Origin: SIG565 sp964607025
Lineage (GTDB): Bacteria; Bacillota; Clostridia; Oscillospirales; Acutalibacteraceae
Reading direction: 5' to 3'
DNA length: 64,000 nt
NCBI GenBank assembly: GCA_964607025.1
Contig: CAZSIL010000001.1
Coordinates: 62,001 to 126,000, forward strand
The notes under the pieces are model-generated. The model was not told where the DNA came from, did not search any database, and saw nothing but the letters and a program-made list of their open reading frames with translations. This document shows positions 40,443-49,210 of this stretch, one piece after another; position 1 is the first letter of the stretch, and each line of letters opens with the position of its first letter. The position numbers were made by a program, and so were the translations under genes.

Positions 40443-41792
40443 ATCTTCATCTTTTTCTTCGGTTTCGTCTTCAGGTAATCTTTCGGCTGTGATTCTGGTA
40501 ATTCGGCGTTCCTCAACCTCTTCAACCGTAAATCTGAAGCCCAATAGTTCAACTGTTGGGTTTTCATCTTCGCCCGGTATTCTGCCAAGCTCTGCCATTA
40601 TAAGACCGCCAATGGTGTCATATTCGCCCTCGGGGAACTTGGTGTCGAGTATTTCCTCAACCTCTTCAATATCGGTTGTACCGTCCAAGCTAAAGGTTGT
40701 TTCGTTAACCTGCTCGATTTCTTCTTCCTCGTTATCGTATTCATCCTGCATATTACCAACGATGGATTCAAGCAAATCTTCCATTGTAACGATACCGGCA
40801 ATTCCGCCGTATTCATCGCAAACAAACACCATTTGCAGATGCTTCTCGGTCATTTCATTAAATAAATCGCGGCATTTTTTAGATTCGGGCACAAAGAACG
40901 CTTCGCGCATAATGTGCGAGATTTTAAAGTTCTTCGGCACGTTTTTACCAACGTATTTAAGTAAGTCCTTAACATATACGATGCCTTTGATATTATCAAG
41001 GTCCTCTTCGTATACGGGGATACGTGAATATCCCGCTTCGAGTGTTTTTTCTATAATATCGGAAATATCATCGGTTATTTCAACCGCTTCAATATCGGTG
41101 CGGTGGGTCATAACATCGGCGGCTACAATATCATCAAACTCAAAGATATTGTTAATCATTTCTTTTTGGCTTTCTTCGATAACACCCTTTTCTTCGCCTG
41201 CATCAACCATCATACGAATTTCTTCTTCGGTAACCTCTTCTTCACTGGCATTGGGGTCGAAGCCGAGTAGGCGAACTACCAAATTGGTGGAGAAGGAGAG
41301 CACCTTAACAAAAGGTTTGAATAAACCGCTAAAGAAGGTAAGCACACCAACTATTTTAAAGGAAATAGATTCATATTTTTGCATTGCTATGCGTTTGGGT
41401 GCTAATTCGCCAAGCACTAATGAAAAGAATGAAATGATAAGTGTTATAAGTACAAGGGACGCGGTAGAAAGCCAAATGGGAGTGGATGTTAAATTCATAA
41501 GCCCCGCAAAAAAGTTAGCAACGGGGTCGGCAAAGCTTTCAGCCGCCGCAGCAGAGGTTAAGAAACCTGCAAGGGTTATGCAAATTTGTATGGTTGATAA
41601 AAAGTTAGAGGGGTTTTTGGTAAGATTTAAAATTTTTATTGCTTTTTTGTCGCCCTCCTCAGCCATACGCTGAAGTTTAACATCGTTAAGTGTGATAATT
41701 GCGATTTCGCTCATTGCGAAAAACGCGTTTACAAGAATAAGGAATAATAAAAGTAAAAGCTTTAAAATTAAATTCCCGGGGTCGCCGTCCAT
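40440..41792 (-). CDS. CNNM/HlyC-CorC-type membrane protein with CBS pair
   Basis: Product of about 450 residues. The first ~200 form a DUF21 domain with four hydrophobic segments (ILVNAFFAMSEIAIITLN, then LAPKRIAMQKYES). Two CBS domains follow (about 220-340, AVEITDDISDIIEKTLEAGYS-like and FNEMTEKHLQMVFVCDEYGG), then a CorC/HlyC C-terminal domain ending acidic. Family members are linked to magnesium/cobalt efflux; the hemolysin name is historical. ATG 41792 is chosen; a TTG at 41801 is an alternative. Monocistronic. Confidence 0.92.
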   Translation of the reverse strand: MDGDPGNLILKLLLLLFLILVNAFFAMSEIAIITLNDVKLQRMAEEGDKKAIKILNLTKNPSNFLSTIQICITLAGFLTSAAAAESFADPVANFFAGLMNLTSTPIWLSTASLVLITLIISFFSLVLGELAPKRIAMQKYESISFKIVGVLTFFSGLFKPFVKVLSFSTNLVVRLLGFDPNASEEEVTEEEIRMMVDAGEEKGVIEESQKEMINNIFEFDDIVAADVMTHRTDIEAVEITDDISDIIEKTLEAGYSRIPVYEEDLDNIKGIVYVKDLLKYVGKNVPKNFKISHIMREAFFVPESKKCRDLFNEMTEKHLQMVFVCDEYGGIAGIVTMEDLLESIVGNMQDEYDNEEEEIEQVNETTFSLDGTTDIEEVEEILDTKFPEGEYDTIGGLIMAELGRIPGEDENPTVELLGFRFTVEEVEERRITRITAERLPEDETEEKDED

Positions 41793-41829
41793 TTTTAACA
41801 AATCTCCATTTCAATATATATTTACAACC

Positions 41830-41858
41830 ATAATACCTTCTTTTGCATAAAAAGTCAA
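41830..41858 (-). promoter_or_regulatory. Promoter of the CNNM-type gene
   Basis: On the minus strand TTGACT (41853-41858), 17-base spacer, TATTAT (41830-41835). Confidence 0.75.
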
Positions 41859-41918
41859 TAATTTTAGTGTTATTGTCATTTTTTTAACAAAAAACTTAAA
41901 AAAGTTGATATTTACCTA

Positions 41919-41947
41919 TTTACTTATTCCGTTGGAAGTAGTATTAT
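41919..41947 (+). promoter_or_regulatory. Possible nifJ promoter
   Basis: TTTACT (41919-41924), 17-base spacer, TATTAT (41942-41947), leaving an 85-base leader before AAGGAGGAA and the ATG. Confidence 0.5.
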
Positions 41948-42031
41948 ATATTATGTATGGAAACTAAAATTTTTGGAATGATTTTGTTTTCAAAATAAAG
42001 TTTTTAATATTTTTCAAGGAGGAATTTCCAA

Positions 42032-45000
42032 ATGGCAAGAAAGTTCAAAACTATGGACGGTAATAATGCTGCGGCTCATGTATCCTATGCGTTTACTGAA
42101 GTTGCAGGTATTTATCCTATCACTCCGTCCAGTCCTATGGCTGACTATGTTGACCAGTGGTCTGCTCAGGGACTCAAAAACATTTTTGGCACAACCGTTA
42201 ACGTTGTAGAGATGCAGTCAGAAGCCGGTGCTTCAGGTACTGTTCACGGATCACTTGCTGCCGGTGCTCTTACAACAACCTACACCGCTTCACAGGGTCT
42301 CTTACTTATGATACCCAATATGTATAAAATAGCAGGTGAGTTGCTCCCGTGCGTATTCCATGTATCTGCACGTTGCGTAGCTTCTCACGCGCTCAACATT
42401 TTCGGCGACCATTCCGACGTTTACGCCTGCCGTCAGACAGGTTTCGCAATGCTCGCTGAAACAAATACACAAGAAGTTATGGACCTTGGCGCAGTTGCTC
42501 ACTTGGCAACCATTAAGAGCCGTGTTCCTTTCTTAAACTTCTTTGACGGTTTCCGTACTTCTCACGAAATCCAGAAAATTCAGGTTTGGGATTTTGATGA
42601 CCTTAAAGAAATGTGCGATATGGATGCTGTTGATGCTTTCCGTAAGCGTGCTCTTAACCCTGAGCGTCCCGTAATGCGCGGTTCTCACGAGAACGGCGAT
42701 ATCTTCTTCCAGCACAGAGAGGCCTGCAACAAGTACTATGATGCAGTTCCCGCTATTGTTGAAGAATATATGGACAAGGTTAATGCTAAAATCGGCACTG
42801 ACTATAAGCTCTTTAACTACTACGGTGCACCCGATGCCGAAAAGGTTATCATTGCTATGGGCTCTATCTGCGACGTTGCAGAAGAAGTTATTGATTATAT
42901 GATAGCAAACGGCGAGAAGGTAGGTCTTGTAAAGGTTCGCCTTTACCGTCCTTTCTCTGCTAAGCACTTAGTAGCAGCTATCCCTGAAACAGTTAAGAAA
43001 ATTGCTGTTCTTGACAGAACTAAGGAACCCGGTTCTTTGGGTGAGCCGCTTTACTTAGATGTAGTTGCTGCTTTGGCTGCTGAAGGCCGCAAGATTGATA
43101 CCGTTATCGGTGGTAGATACGGTCTTGGCTCTAAGGATACTCCTCCTTCAAGCATTTTTGCTATTTACAAAGAACTCTCGAAGGATGCTCCGAAGCCCTA
43201 CTTTACTCTCGGTATCGTAGATGACGTTACCAACCTTTCTCTTGATGAAGAAGCTGCACCCAACACTGCCGCTGAAGGCACAATCGAGTGTAAATTCTGG
43301 GGTCTTGGCGGTGACGGTACCGTTGGCGCAAATAAGGACTCTATCAAGATTATCGGTGACCATACCGATAAGTATGTTCAAGCATACTTCCAGTACGACT
43401 CAAAGAAAACAGGTGGTATCACAATTTCTCACCTTCGTTTCGGCGATAAGCCCATCAAGAGCCCGTACTATATAAATAAAGCAGACTTCGTTGCTTGCCA
43501 CAACCCGTCCTACGTAATCAAGGGTTACAAGATGGTTAATGACGTTAAGCCCGGCGGTGTATACTTAATCAACTGCCAGTGGTCTGCTGAAGAATTAAAC
43601 GAGCATATGCCTGCTGAAGCTAAGCAGTACATTGCTAAAAACAACATTCAGCTTTATACTGTTAACGCTATTGACTTGGCAGCACAAATCGGTCTTGGTA
43701 AACGTACCAACACTGTTCTTCAGTCTGCATTCTTCGCACTTTCTAAGGTTCTTCCTGCTGAAGAAGCTATCGGCTATATGAAGGAAAAAGCTCAGAAGTT
43801 TATGAAGAAGGGTAAAGAAATCGTTGAAATGAACGAGAAGGCAATCGATGCAGGTGCTACCGCATTTGTTAAGATTGACGTACCGGCTGACTGGGCAAAC
43901 GCTACCGATAACAACACAGTAGCGGCTGAAAACGGTCCTGCTAAACTCGTTAAGATGGTTGACGGCATTATGAAGCCCGTTGGTCTTATGAACGGTGATT
44001 CGTTACCTGTTTCTGCATTTATCGACCATGCTGATGGTACATTTGAGCAGGGTGCATCTGCTTATGAGAAGCGCGGCGTTGCCGTTATGGTACCTGAGTG
44101 GAACAATGAAACCTGTATCGGTTGTAACAAGTGCGCATTTGTATGCCCCCACGCTACAATTCGTCCGTTTGCTTTATCTGCTGAAGAGAAAGCAGCGGCT
44201 CCCGCAAACATTAAGATTGCAACTAAAGAAAAGCTCGTTACTAATAAGGGCTATGCATATGCAATGACCGTTTCTCCGCTTGACTGTATGGGTTGCGGCG
44301 TTTGCGTAGGCGAGTGTCCCACAGCTTCTCTTAAAATGGTTGCTCAGGATTCACAGCTTGATGAACAGAAGGTATTCGATTACTGCGTAGCTAACGTTAC
44401 CGAGAAAGACGGTATTGCGTCTGAAGCTAACGTAATTACTTCACAGTTCAAGAAACCGCTTCTTGAATTCTCGGGCTCTTGTGCGGGTTGTGCTGAGACT
44501 GCTTATGCTCGTCTTATCACACAGCTCTTTGGTGACAGAATGTACATCTCTAACGCAACAGGTTGTTCTTCAATCTGGGGCGGTCCTGCTGCTACATCTC
44601 CCTACACCGTAAATGCTGAAGGCCACGGTCCTGCTTGGGCTAACTCCTTGTTCGAGGATAACGCTGAGCACGGTCTTGGTATGTATCTTGGACAAAAAGC
44701 TCTTCGCGACCAGCTTATTGCTCAGGTTAAAGAGATGGCTGAATCTGATAAAGCTTCTGCTGAATTTAAGGCAGCGGCTGACGATTATCTCTCAACACTT
44801 GAAGACGGCACAAAGAACGCTGCCGCTACAAAGGCACTTATTGTAGAAGTTGAGAAAGCAGCGGCTGAAGGTTGTCCTGTAGCTCCTGCTATACTCGCTA
44901 AGAAAGAGTATCTCTCCAAGAAATCCGTTTGGATCTTCGGTGGTGACGGTTGGGCTTACGATATCGGATTCGGTGGTCTTGACCACGTGCTTGCCAGCGG

Positions 45001-45577
45001 TAATGATGTAAACGTAATGGTATTCGATACCGAGGTTTACTCTAACACAGGTGGTCAGGCATCAAAGGCATCCAATATCGGTCAGGTTGCACAGTTCGCA
45101 GCTGCCGGTAAAGCAATTTCCAAGAAATCTCTTGCTGAAATCGCTATGTCTTACGGCTATGTATACGTAGCACAAATTGCTATGGGCGCTGATATGAACC
45201 AGACACTCAAGGCAATCAAAGAAGCTGAAGCATATCCGGGTCCGTCACTTATTATTGGTTACGCACCGTGTGAGATGCACTCTATTAAAGGCGGTATGGT
45301 TAACTGCCAGAAAGAAATGAAGAAGGCAGTAGCTGCAGGTTACTGGGATATGTTCCGTTACAATCCTGCCCTTAAGGCAGACGGCAAGAATCCCTTCTCG
45401 CTTGATAGCAAGCCCGCTACCGCTGATTATAAAGAGTTTATCTTGGGCGAAGCTCGTTATGCTTCACTCACACGTTCCTTCCCCGAACGTGCAGAGGCAC
45501 TCTTTGATCATGCGGCAGAAACCGCAAAAGCACGTCGTGCTCATCTCGAAAAACTTGTTGAGCTTTATGGTAAATAA
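42032..45577 (+). CDS. nifJ: Pyruvate:ferredoxin (flavodoxin) oxidoreductase
   Basis: Product of 1181 residues, the size of the single-chain homodimeric enzyme. Domain order: pyruvate-binding domain I with AYAFTEVAGIYPITPSSPMA-like start, domain II, gamma domain, then two 4Fe-4S motifs CIGCNKCAFVCPH (near 694) and CMGCGVCVGECP (near 752). The TPP domain contains the cluster cysteines in GSCAGCAETAY and GGDGWAYDIGFGGLDH near 970. It converts pyruvate and CoA to acetyl-CoA and CO2 with reduced ferredoxin. Codon use is markedly that of a highly expressed gene (CTT, GCT, AAG, GGT), unlike most neighbours. Confidence 0.97.
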   Translation: MARKFKTMDGNNAAAHVSYAFTEVAGIYPITPSSPMADYVDQWSAQGLKNIFGTTVNVVEMQSEAGASGTVHGSLAAGALTTTYTASQGLLLMIPNMYKIAGELLPCVFHVSARCVASHALNIFGDHSDVYACRQTGFAMLAETNTQEVMDLGAVAHLATIKSRVPFLNFFDGFRTSHEIQKIQVWDFDDLKEMCDMDAVDAFRKRALNPERPVMRGSHENGDIFFQHREACNKYYDAVPAIVEEYMDKVNAKIGTDYKLFNYYGAPDAEKVIIAMGSICDVAEEVIDYMIANGEKVGLVKVRLYRPFSAKHLVAAIPETVKKIAVLDRTKEPGSLGEPLYLDVVAALAAEGRKIDTVIGGRYGLGSKDTPPSSIFAIYKELSKDAPKPYFTLGIVDDVTNLSLDEEAAPNTAAEGTIECKFWGLGGDGTVGANKDSIKIIGDHTDKYVQAYFQYDSKKTGGITISHLRFGDKPIKSPYYINKADFVACHNPSYVIKGYKMVNDVKPGGVYLINCQWSAEELNEHMPAEAKQYIAKNNIQLYTVNAIDLAAQIGLGKRTNTVLQSAFFALSKVLPAEEAIGYMKEKAQKFMKKGKEIVEMNEKAIDAGATAFVKIDVPADWANATDNNTVAAENGPAKLVKMVDGIMKPVGLMNGDSLPVSAFIDHADGTFEQGASAYEKRGVAVMVPEWNNETCIGCNKCAFVCPHATIRPFALSAEEKAAAPANIKIATKEKLVTNKGYAYAMTVSPLDCMGCGVCVGECPTASLKMVAQDSQLDEQKVFDYCVANVTEKDGIASEANVITSQFKKPLLEFSGSCAGCAETAYARLITQLFGDRMYISNATGCSSIWGGPAATSPYTVNAEGHGPAWANSLFEDNAEHGLGMYLGQKALRDQLIAQVKEMAESDKASAEFKAAADDYLSTLEDGTKNAAATKALIVEVEKAAAEGCPVAPAILAKKEYLSKKSVWIFGGDGWAYDIGFGGLDHVLASGNDVNVMVFDTEVYSNTGGQASKASNIGQVAQFAAAGKAISKKSLAEIAMSYGYVYVAQIAMGADMNQTLKAIKEAEAYPGPSLIIGYAPCEMHSIKGGMVNCQKEMKKAVAAGYWDMFRYNPALKADGKNPFSLDSKPATADYKEFILGEARYASLTRSFPERAEALFDHAAETAKARRAHLEKLVELYGK

Positions 45578-45593
45578 ATCTTAACTGAATTTC

Positions 45594-45632
45594 AAAAGCC
45601 CGATACGTTCTGTATCGGGCTTACTTTAACAA
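45594..45632 (+). terminator. nifJ terminator
   Basis: AAGCCCGATAC pairs with GTATCGGGCTT around GTTCT, followed by ACTTT. Confidence 0.85.
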
Positions 45633-45647
45633 AAAAGAAGGATTATT

Positions 45648-46205
45648 TTGAGCGAGTTTAAAAGTTGTTGTTTTACGGGTTACCGTCCTCATAAATTCGG
45701 TTTTCCGTTTGATGCTAAGAACAAAGAGTATATCAAATTAGAAAACAAATTGGTTGATGCCGTTTTTTCTCTCCCAAAAGAGAACTGCTTTACCTTTTAT
45801 TGTGGTATGGCAATGGGCTTTGACATTTTGGCGGGAGAAATTGTAGCTTTACTTAAAAAGAGCTGTAAAACCGCAAAAATTGAGTTGGTCGCCGTAATTC
45901 CTTTTGAAAAACAAAGCGAAAAATTTGATAGCGAATGGAAAAAACGGTATGACCGTCTGCTCAAAAAAACCGATCGGATTATATATGCATCGCGAGAGTA
46001 TCACAGGGGCTGTTTTGTAGCACGTAATAAATATATGGTTGATAACAGTGATTTCGTTATAACTTGGTTTGACGGTCAGAACGGCGGTACGGCAAGTACA
46101 CTCTCTTACGCGCAAAAATGCGGCAAAAAGATAATCAATTTAGCCGAAAGCGGCGTTCACACCTATGAGTTTGATGACCCGTTTGAAATAGTTGAAGATG
46201 AATAA
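45648..46205 (+). CDS. SLOG-family protein (DUF1273/YpsA-like)
   Basis: Product of 185 residues with a TTG start at 45648 (GAAGGA seven bases upstream). The pattern CCFTGYRPHKFGF at the start, FYCGMAMGFDILAGE near 46, VIPFEKQSEKF near 79 and NKYMVDNSDFVITWFDGQNGGT near 130 is that of YpsA-type SLOG Rossmann domains. These may sense a nucleotide-derived ligand; in Firmicutes YpsA affects cell division. A helix-hairpin terminator follows. It is not part of the AraC locus beyond. Confidence 0.85.
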   Translation: MSEFKSCCFTGYRPHKFGFPFDAKNKEYIKLENKLVDAVFSLPKENCFTFYCGMAMGFDILAGEIVALLKKSCKTAKIELVAVIPFEKQSEKFDSEWKKRYDRLLKKTDRIIYASREYHRGCFVARNKYMVDNSDFVITWFDGQNGGTASTLSYAQKCGKKIINLAESGVHTYEFDDPFEIVEDE

Positions 46206-46245
46206 AACGTCTGTCTCACATTTTGTAAGGCAGACGTTTTTTGAT
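46206..46245 (+). terminator. Terminator after the SLOG gene
   Basis: AACGTCTG pairs with CAGACGTT across an imperfect stem, followed by TTTTTG. Confidence 0.75.
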
Positions 46246-46253
46246 AGAAACAT

Positions 46254-47096
46254 TTATATTTTTAAATTGCTTTTATAGGAGCAGTCACTCTTTCTGAATT
46301 CGGAAGGCGAAGCAGCACAAAATTTAGTAAAAACTCTTGAAAAATATAAAGGGTCTTGATATCCGCAGTGTTGCGCTATACTAGAAATGGGGAGCTGGGT
46401 GGTTTCCAAAAGCTGCTTAGCCAGAGAAATACGTTTTTGTGTGATAAATTGCTGCGGCGATATATTAAAGAATTTTTTAAAGCGGTAACAAAAATATTCG
46501 GGGGAAATATACAGCTGCTTTGCCAAGGCACTAATGTTTATTTTTTCGGTAAAATGTTCATTAATGTAGTTCATCGCCGATACAATTTGCGGAGAACTTG
46601 CAAGTTTAATTTCTTTAATAAACAAACTAAGAAGGGTAGACATAGCATTGTTAATGATAGTTTCTGAAATTGGTGTTGCCGCCGTATGCTCATTTATAAC
46701 TGTTTTTATCAAATTGCTTATTAAAGAAAAATTTTCTAATTTATAATCAAAGGTGTAGATGGAATTTAAAGAAATTCCATCGGTTATCGGGTTAAAATCG
46801 ATGTACAAAAACTCAATAAAATCTTCGCAATAGGCATCCAAAATTGAGGTTGCAGGCAGGTAGTAGGCAAGACCTTTAACAACATCAAATTCTCCAAAAG
46901 AGGTAATCAGATGCCCTTTCCCGTTTTTAATAACCCAAAGGCGTTCACAACTCCAGTTTTTTTCGGTTATGCCCATTGCAGATAACTGTTCGATTTCGGT
47001 GTGCAGCGTGGAATTATCTATTACACAACGTCCACACCCGACTATTTCAAATTTAAGGTGGCTGTTTAAAGGATATGAGGTATTTACATTATTCAT
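46254..47096 (-). CDS. AraC-family transcription activator
   Basis: Product of 280 residues. The N-terminal ~170 are a cupin-like sensor (GKGHLITSFGEFDVVKGLAYYLP). The C-terminal two helix-turn-helix units are INISALAKQLYISPEYFCYRF and ISSIAQHCGYQDPLYFSRVF-like segments, here about residues 195-270, ending FTKFCAASPSEFRKS. It is divergent from the hydrolase-fucosidase-GHL10 operon and is the obvious regulator of it, probably responding to a sugar. Its own promoter is at 47103-47130. Confidence 0.93.
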   Translation of the reverse strand: MNNVNTSYPLNSHLKFEIVGCGRCVIDNSTLHTEIEQLSAMGITEKNWSCERLWVIKNGKGHLITSFGEFDVVKGLAYYLPATSILDAYCEDFIEFLYIDFNPITDGISLNSIYTFDYKLENFSLISNLIKTVINEHTAATPISETIINNAMSTLLSLFIKEIKLASSPQIVSAMNYINEHFTEKINISALAKQLYISPEYFCYRFKKFFNISPQQFITQKRISLAKQLLETTQLPISSIAQHCGYQDPLYFSRVFTKFCAASPSEFRKSDCSYKSNLKI

Positions 47097-47102
47097 ATCT
47101 TC

Positions 47103-47130
47103 ATTATAGCAAATTGAGGTATAATGTCAA
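47103..47130 (-). promoter_or_regulatory. Promoter of the AraC-family gene
   Basis: On the minus strand TTGACA (47125-47130), 16-base spacer, TATAAT (47103-47108). Confidence 0.8.
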
Positions 47131-47184
47131 GAAAAACCAGTGAATTTATATTAGATTTATCCATATATTTCAAAGATTTGTGTA

Positions 47185-47212
47185 TTGAATAATATCGGTG
47201 ACTAGGTATAAT
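47185..47212 (+). promoter_or_regulatory. Promoter of the hydrolase-fucosidase operon
   Basis: TTGAAT (47185-47190), 16-base spacer, TATAAT (47207-47212). AraC-type binding would be expected in 47131-47184. Confidence 0.72.
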
Positions 47213-47257
47213 TAGAGGTATAAGCAATAAAAAAAATCAAAAAAAGGAGAAATAGTT

Positions 47258-47983
47258 ATGAAAATTGATAAGTTTGAATGGAACGGTTTTAGTGGTGAAA
47301 AATTCGAATTTGAGGGACTTAGCGCACATATAGTTTTTCCGAACGTTGAAAGAAACGGACGTTGGGCGTTAAAAACAGAATATTGGGACGCTTTCCCTGC
47401 GACCGAGATAGAACTGTTAAACCGTGGTTTTTGTATAGCTTATAATCAGAATTACAGGCGTATAACCAGTGAAATGGATTTAAACAGAAAGCGTAATTTT
47501 ATCAATTTTATATCTAAAACATATTCCTTAGATGAAAAGTGCACAATTGTGGGAATGAGCTGCGGCGGTATGTATGGTATTGATATGGCGGCACTTTGCC
47601 CTGAGCTTATTCAGGTGATGTATCTTGATGCACCTGTGGTTAATTTACTCAGTTGGCCTTTACGTTTAGGTAGAGATCCAAAGGAGCATCAAAATAAAGA
47701 GTTTTTTGAAAGTACGGGAATGACCATAAGTCAGGCACTCGGATACCGTAATCATCCGTTAGATAAGTTCCCAATATTAGCAGAAAATAAAATTCCGATA
47801 ATCTTGGTGTCGGGTGACTGTGATGATTCGGTACCCTTCCACGAGAACGGCGCGCTTTTAGAAGAGTATTATAAACAGCGCGGTTTAGATATAATCGTAC
47901 ATATTAAGCCGGGTGGCGGTCATCATCCGCACGGTTATACCGATGTAAAACTAATTGCAGATGAAATAGAAAGTTACTATTAA
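47258..47983 (+). CDS. Alpha/beta hydrolase
   Basis: Product of 241 residues with the nucleophile elbow IVGMSCGGMYG (G-X-S-X-G, Ser near 100), the acid in VSGDCDDSVPF near 187, and the terminal histidine in KPGGGHHPHG near 220. No signal peptide, so it is cytoplasmic. It heads the operon with a GH29 fucosidase and a GHL10-like protein, which suggests an esterase, for instance a deacetylase of decorated oligosaccharides. AAGGAG precedes ATG 47258. Confidence 0.85.
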   Translation: MKIDKFEWNGFSGEKFEFEGLSAHIVFPNVERNGRWALKTEYWDAFPATEIELLNRGFCIAYNQNYRRITSEMDLNRKRNFINFISKTYSLDEKCTIVGMSCGGMYGIDMAALCPELIQVMYLDAPVVNLLSWPLRLGRDPKEHQNKEFFESTGMTISQALGYRNHPLDKFPILAENKIPIILVSGDCDDSVPFHENGALLEEYYKQRGLDIIVHIKPGGGHHPHGYTDVKLIADEIESYY

Positions 47984-47999
47984 TATAGGGAGTTCAAAA

Positions 48000-49190
48000 A
48001 TGGAAAATAAATTCGGATTATTTGTTCATTGGGGAGTATATTCCACTTATGAGTGGCACGAGCAGGTTCTAGCGAAGTTGGATATTCCTTTTGATGAATA
48101 TGACGCACGTGCAATGGCGTTCAACCCACAAGGGTTAGACGTTGAAGAATGGGTGCTACTTGCAAAAAATGCAGGTATGTCATACCTTTGTATCACAACC
48201 AAGCATCACGATGGATTTTGCCTTTGGGATACAAAGTTTACTGATTATAAAATCACAAATACTCCCTATGGTAAGGACGTTTTAAAGGACTTGGCGGCAG
48301 CGTGTAAAAAACACGGCATTAAACTTGCCCTTTACTATTCCAACCCTGATTGGCATTACGAAAAAGCGTATAATTCTTTATCTACACACCAATGGCGTGC
48401 ACGTTCTTTTGAAGAATCGGATTTAACCGAATATCGTGAATTTATAAAAAATCAAATTACGGAATTGCTTACTAATTATGGTGAAATATATAAACTGTTT
48501 TGGGATATCCCGCCTCACATTGAAGATCCTAGTTTAAATAAGTTGGTGCGTAGTTTACAACCAAATATATTGATAAACGATAGGGGATGGGATAAGGGCG
48601 ATTTTTCCACTCCCGAACGCGAAGTACCTGATGAGAGCCGCTTTGAACGGCTCACCGAAGCATGTCAATCGGTTGGCGAAAACAGTTGGGCATACAGAGC
48701 CGATGAAGACTACTATTCCATAAGATTTTTGTGTTCTTGCATTGATAGAATTATGGCTATGGGCGGCAGTTATTTACTTAACATCGGACCAAAAGCCGAC
48801 GGCTCGATTCCAAGAGAACAAAAAGAAATAGTGGAGGCCGTTGGAGACTGGTACAAGAGAATGAACGGGGTGTTGGAAAACAATAGCGCCGATACACGTA
48901 AACTCAAGCTCTCGGGTGGAAACTGCATCGTCAATGAAAATAACGGCAAGACGTATTTACATTATTATAATGGTTTAAACAGCCGCACAGTTCTCATTTA
49001 CGAAGGCGCGGTTTCGGCACCTAAAAAAGCAAAACTGCTAAATGATGGCAGAGATTTGCGTATCCGTTTTGAAAAAATGCCGTATATGTTTAATGAAGCG
49101 GGAGTTTGCGAAGAGAAATATTATTCAATTTGCGATATTCCGTGCGATGAGTATGCATCGGAACCGATGGTAATTGAACTTGAATGGTAA
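48000..49190 (+). CDS. Alpha-L-fucosidase (GH29), cytoplasmic
   Basis: Product of 396 residues without a signal peptide. The GH29 signatures are FGLFVHWGVYS at 5-15, YLCITTKHHDGFCLWDTKF near 60-78, and LFWDIPP near 165, where the Asp is the probable nucleophile; GGSYLLNIGPKADGSI follows near 258. The barrel is complete, but there is little of the usual C-terminal beta domain. An intracellular location implies that fucosylated oligosaccharides are imported, although no transporter is in the locus. It is 16 bases after the hydrolase gene. Confidence 0.93.
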   Translation: MENKFGLFVHWGVYSTYEWHEQVLAKLDIPFDEYDARAMAFNPQGLDVEEWVLLAKNAGMSYLCITTKHHDGFCLWDTKFTDYKITNTPYGKDVLKDLAAACKKHGIKLALYYSNPDWHYEKAYNSLSTHQWRARSFEESDLTEYREFIKNQITELLTNYGEIYKLFWDIPPHIEDPSLNKLVRSLQPNILINDRGWDKGDFSTPEREVPDESRFERLTEACQSVGENSWAYRADEDYYSIRFLCSCIDRIMAMGGSYLLNIGPKADGSIPREQKEIVEAVGDWYKRMNGVLENNSADTRKLKLSGGNCIVNENNGKTYLHYYNGLNSRTVLIYEGAVSAPKKAKLLNDGRDLRIRFEKMPYMFNEAGVCEEKYYSICDIPCDEYASEPMVIELEW

Positions 49191-49210
49191 AAAGCGCAAA
49201 GGAGAAAAAC

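Noticed and set aside
40489..41673. A 394-codon open frame on the plus strand opposite the CNNM-type gene.
   Set aside because: It is the antisense of a clear conserved gene, with a Ser/Thr-rich, meaningless product and no ribosome binding site.
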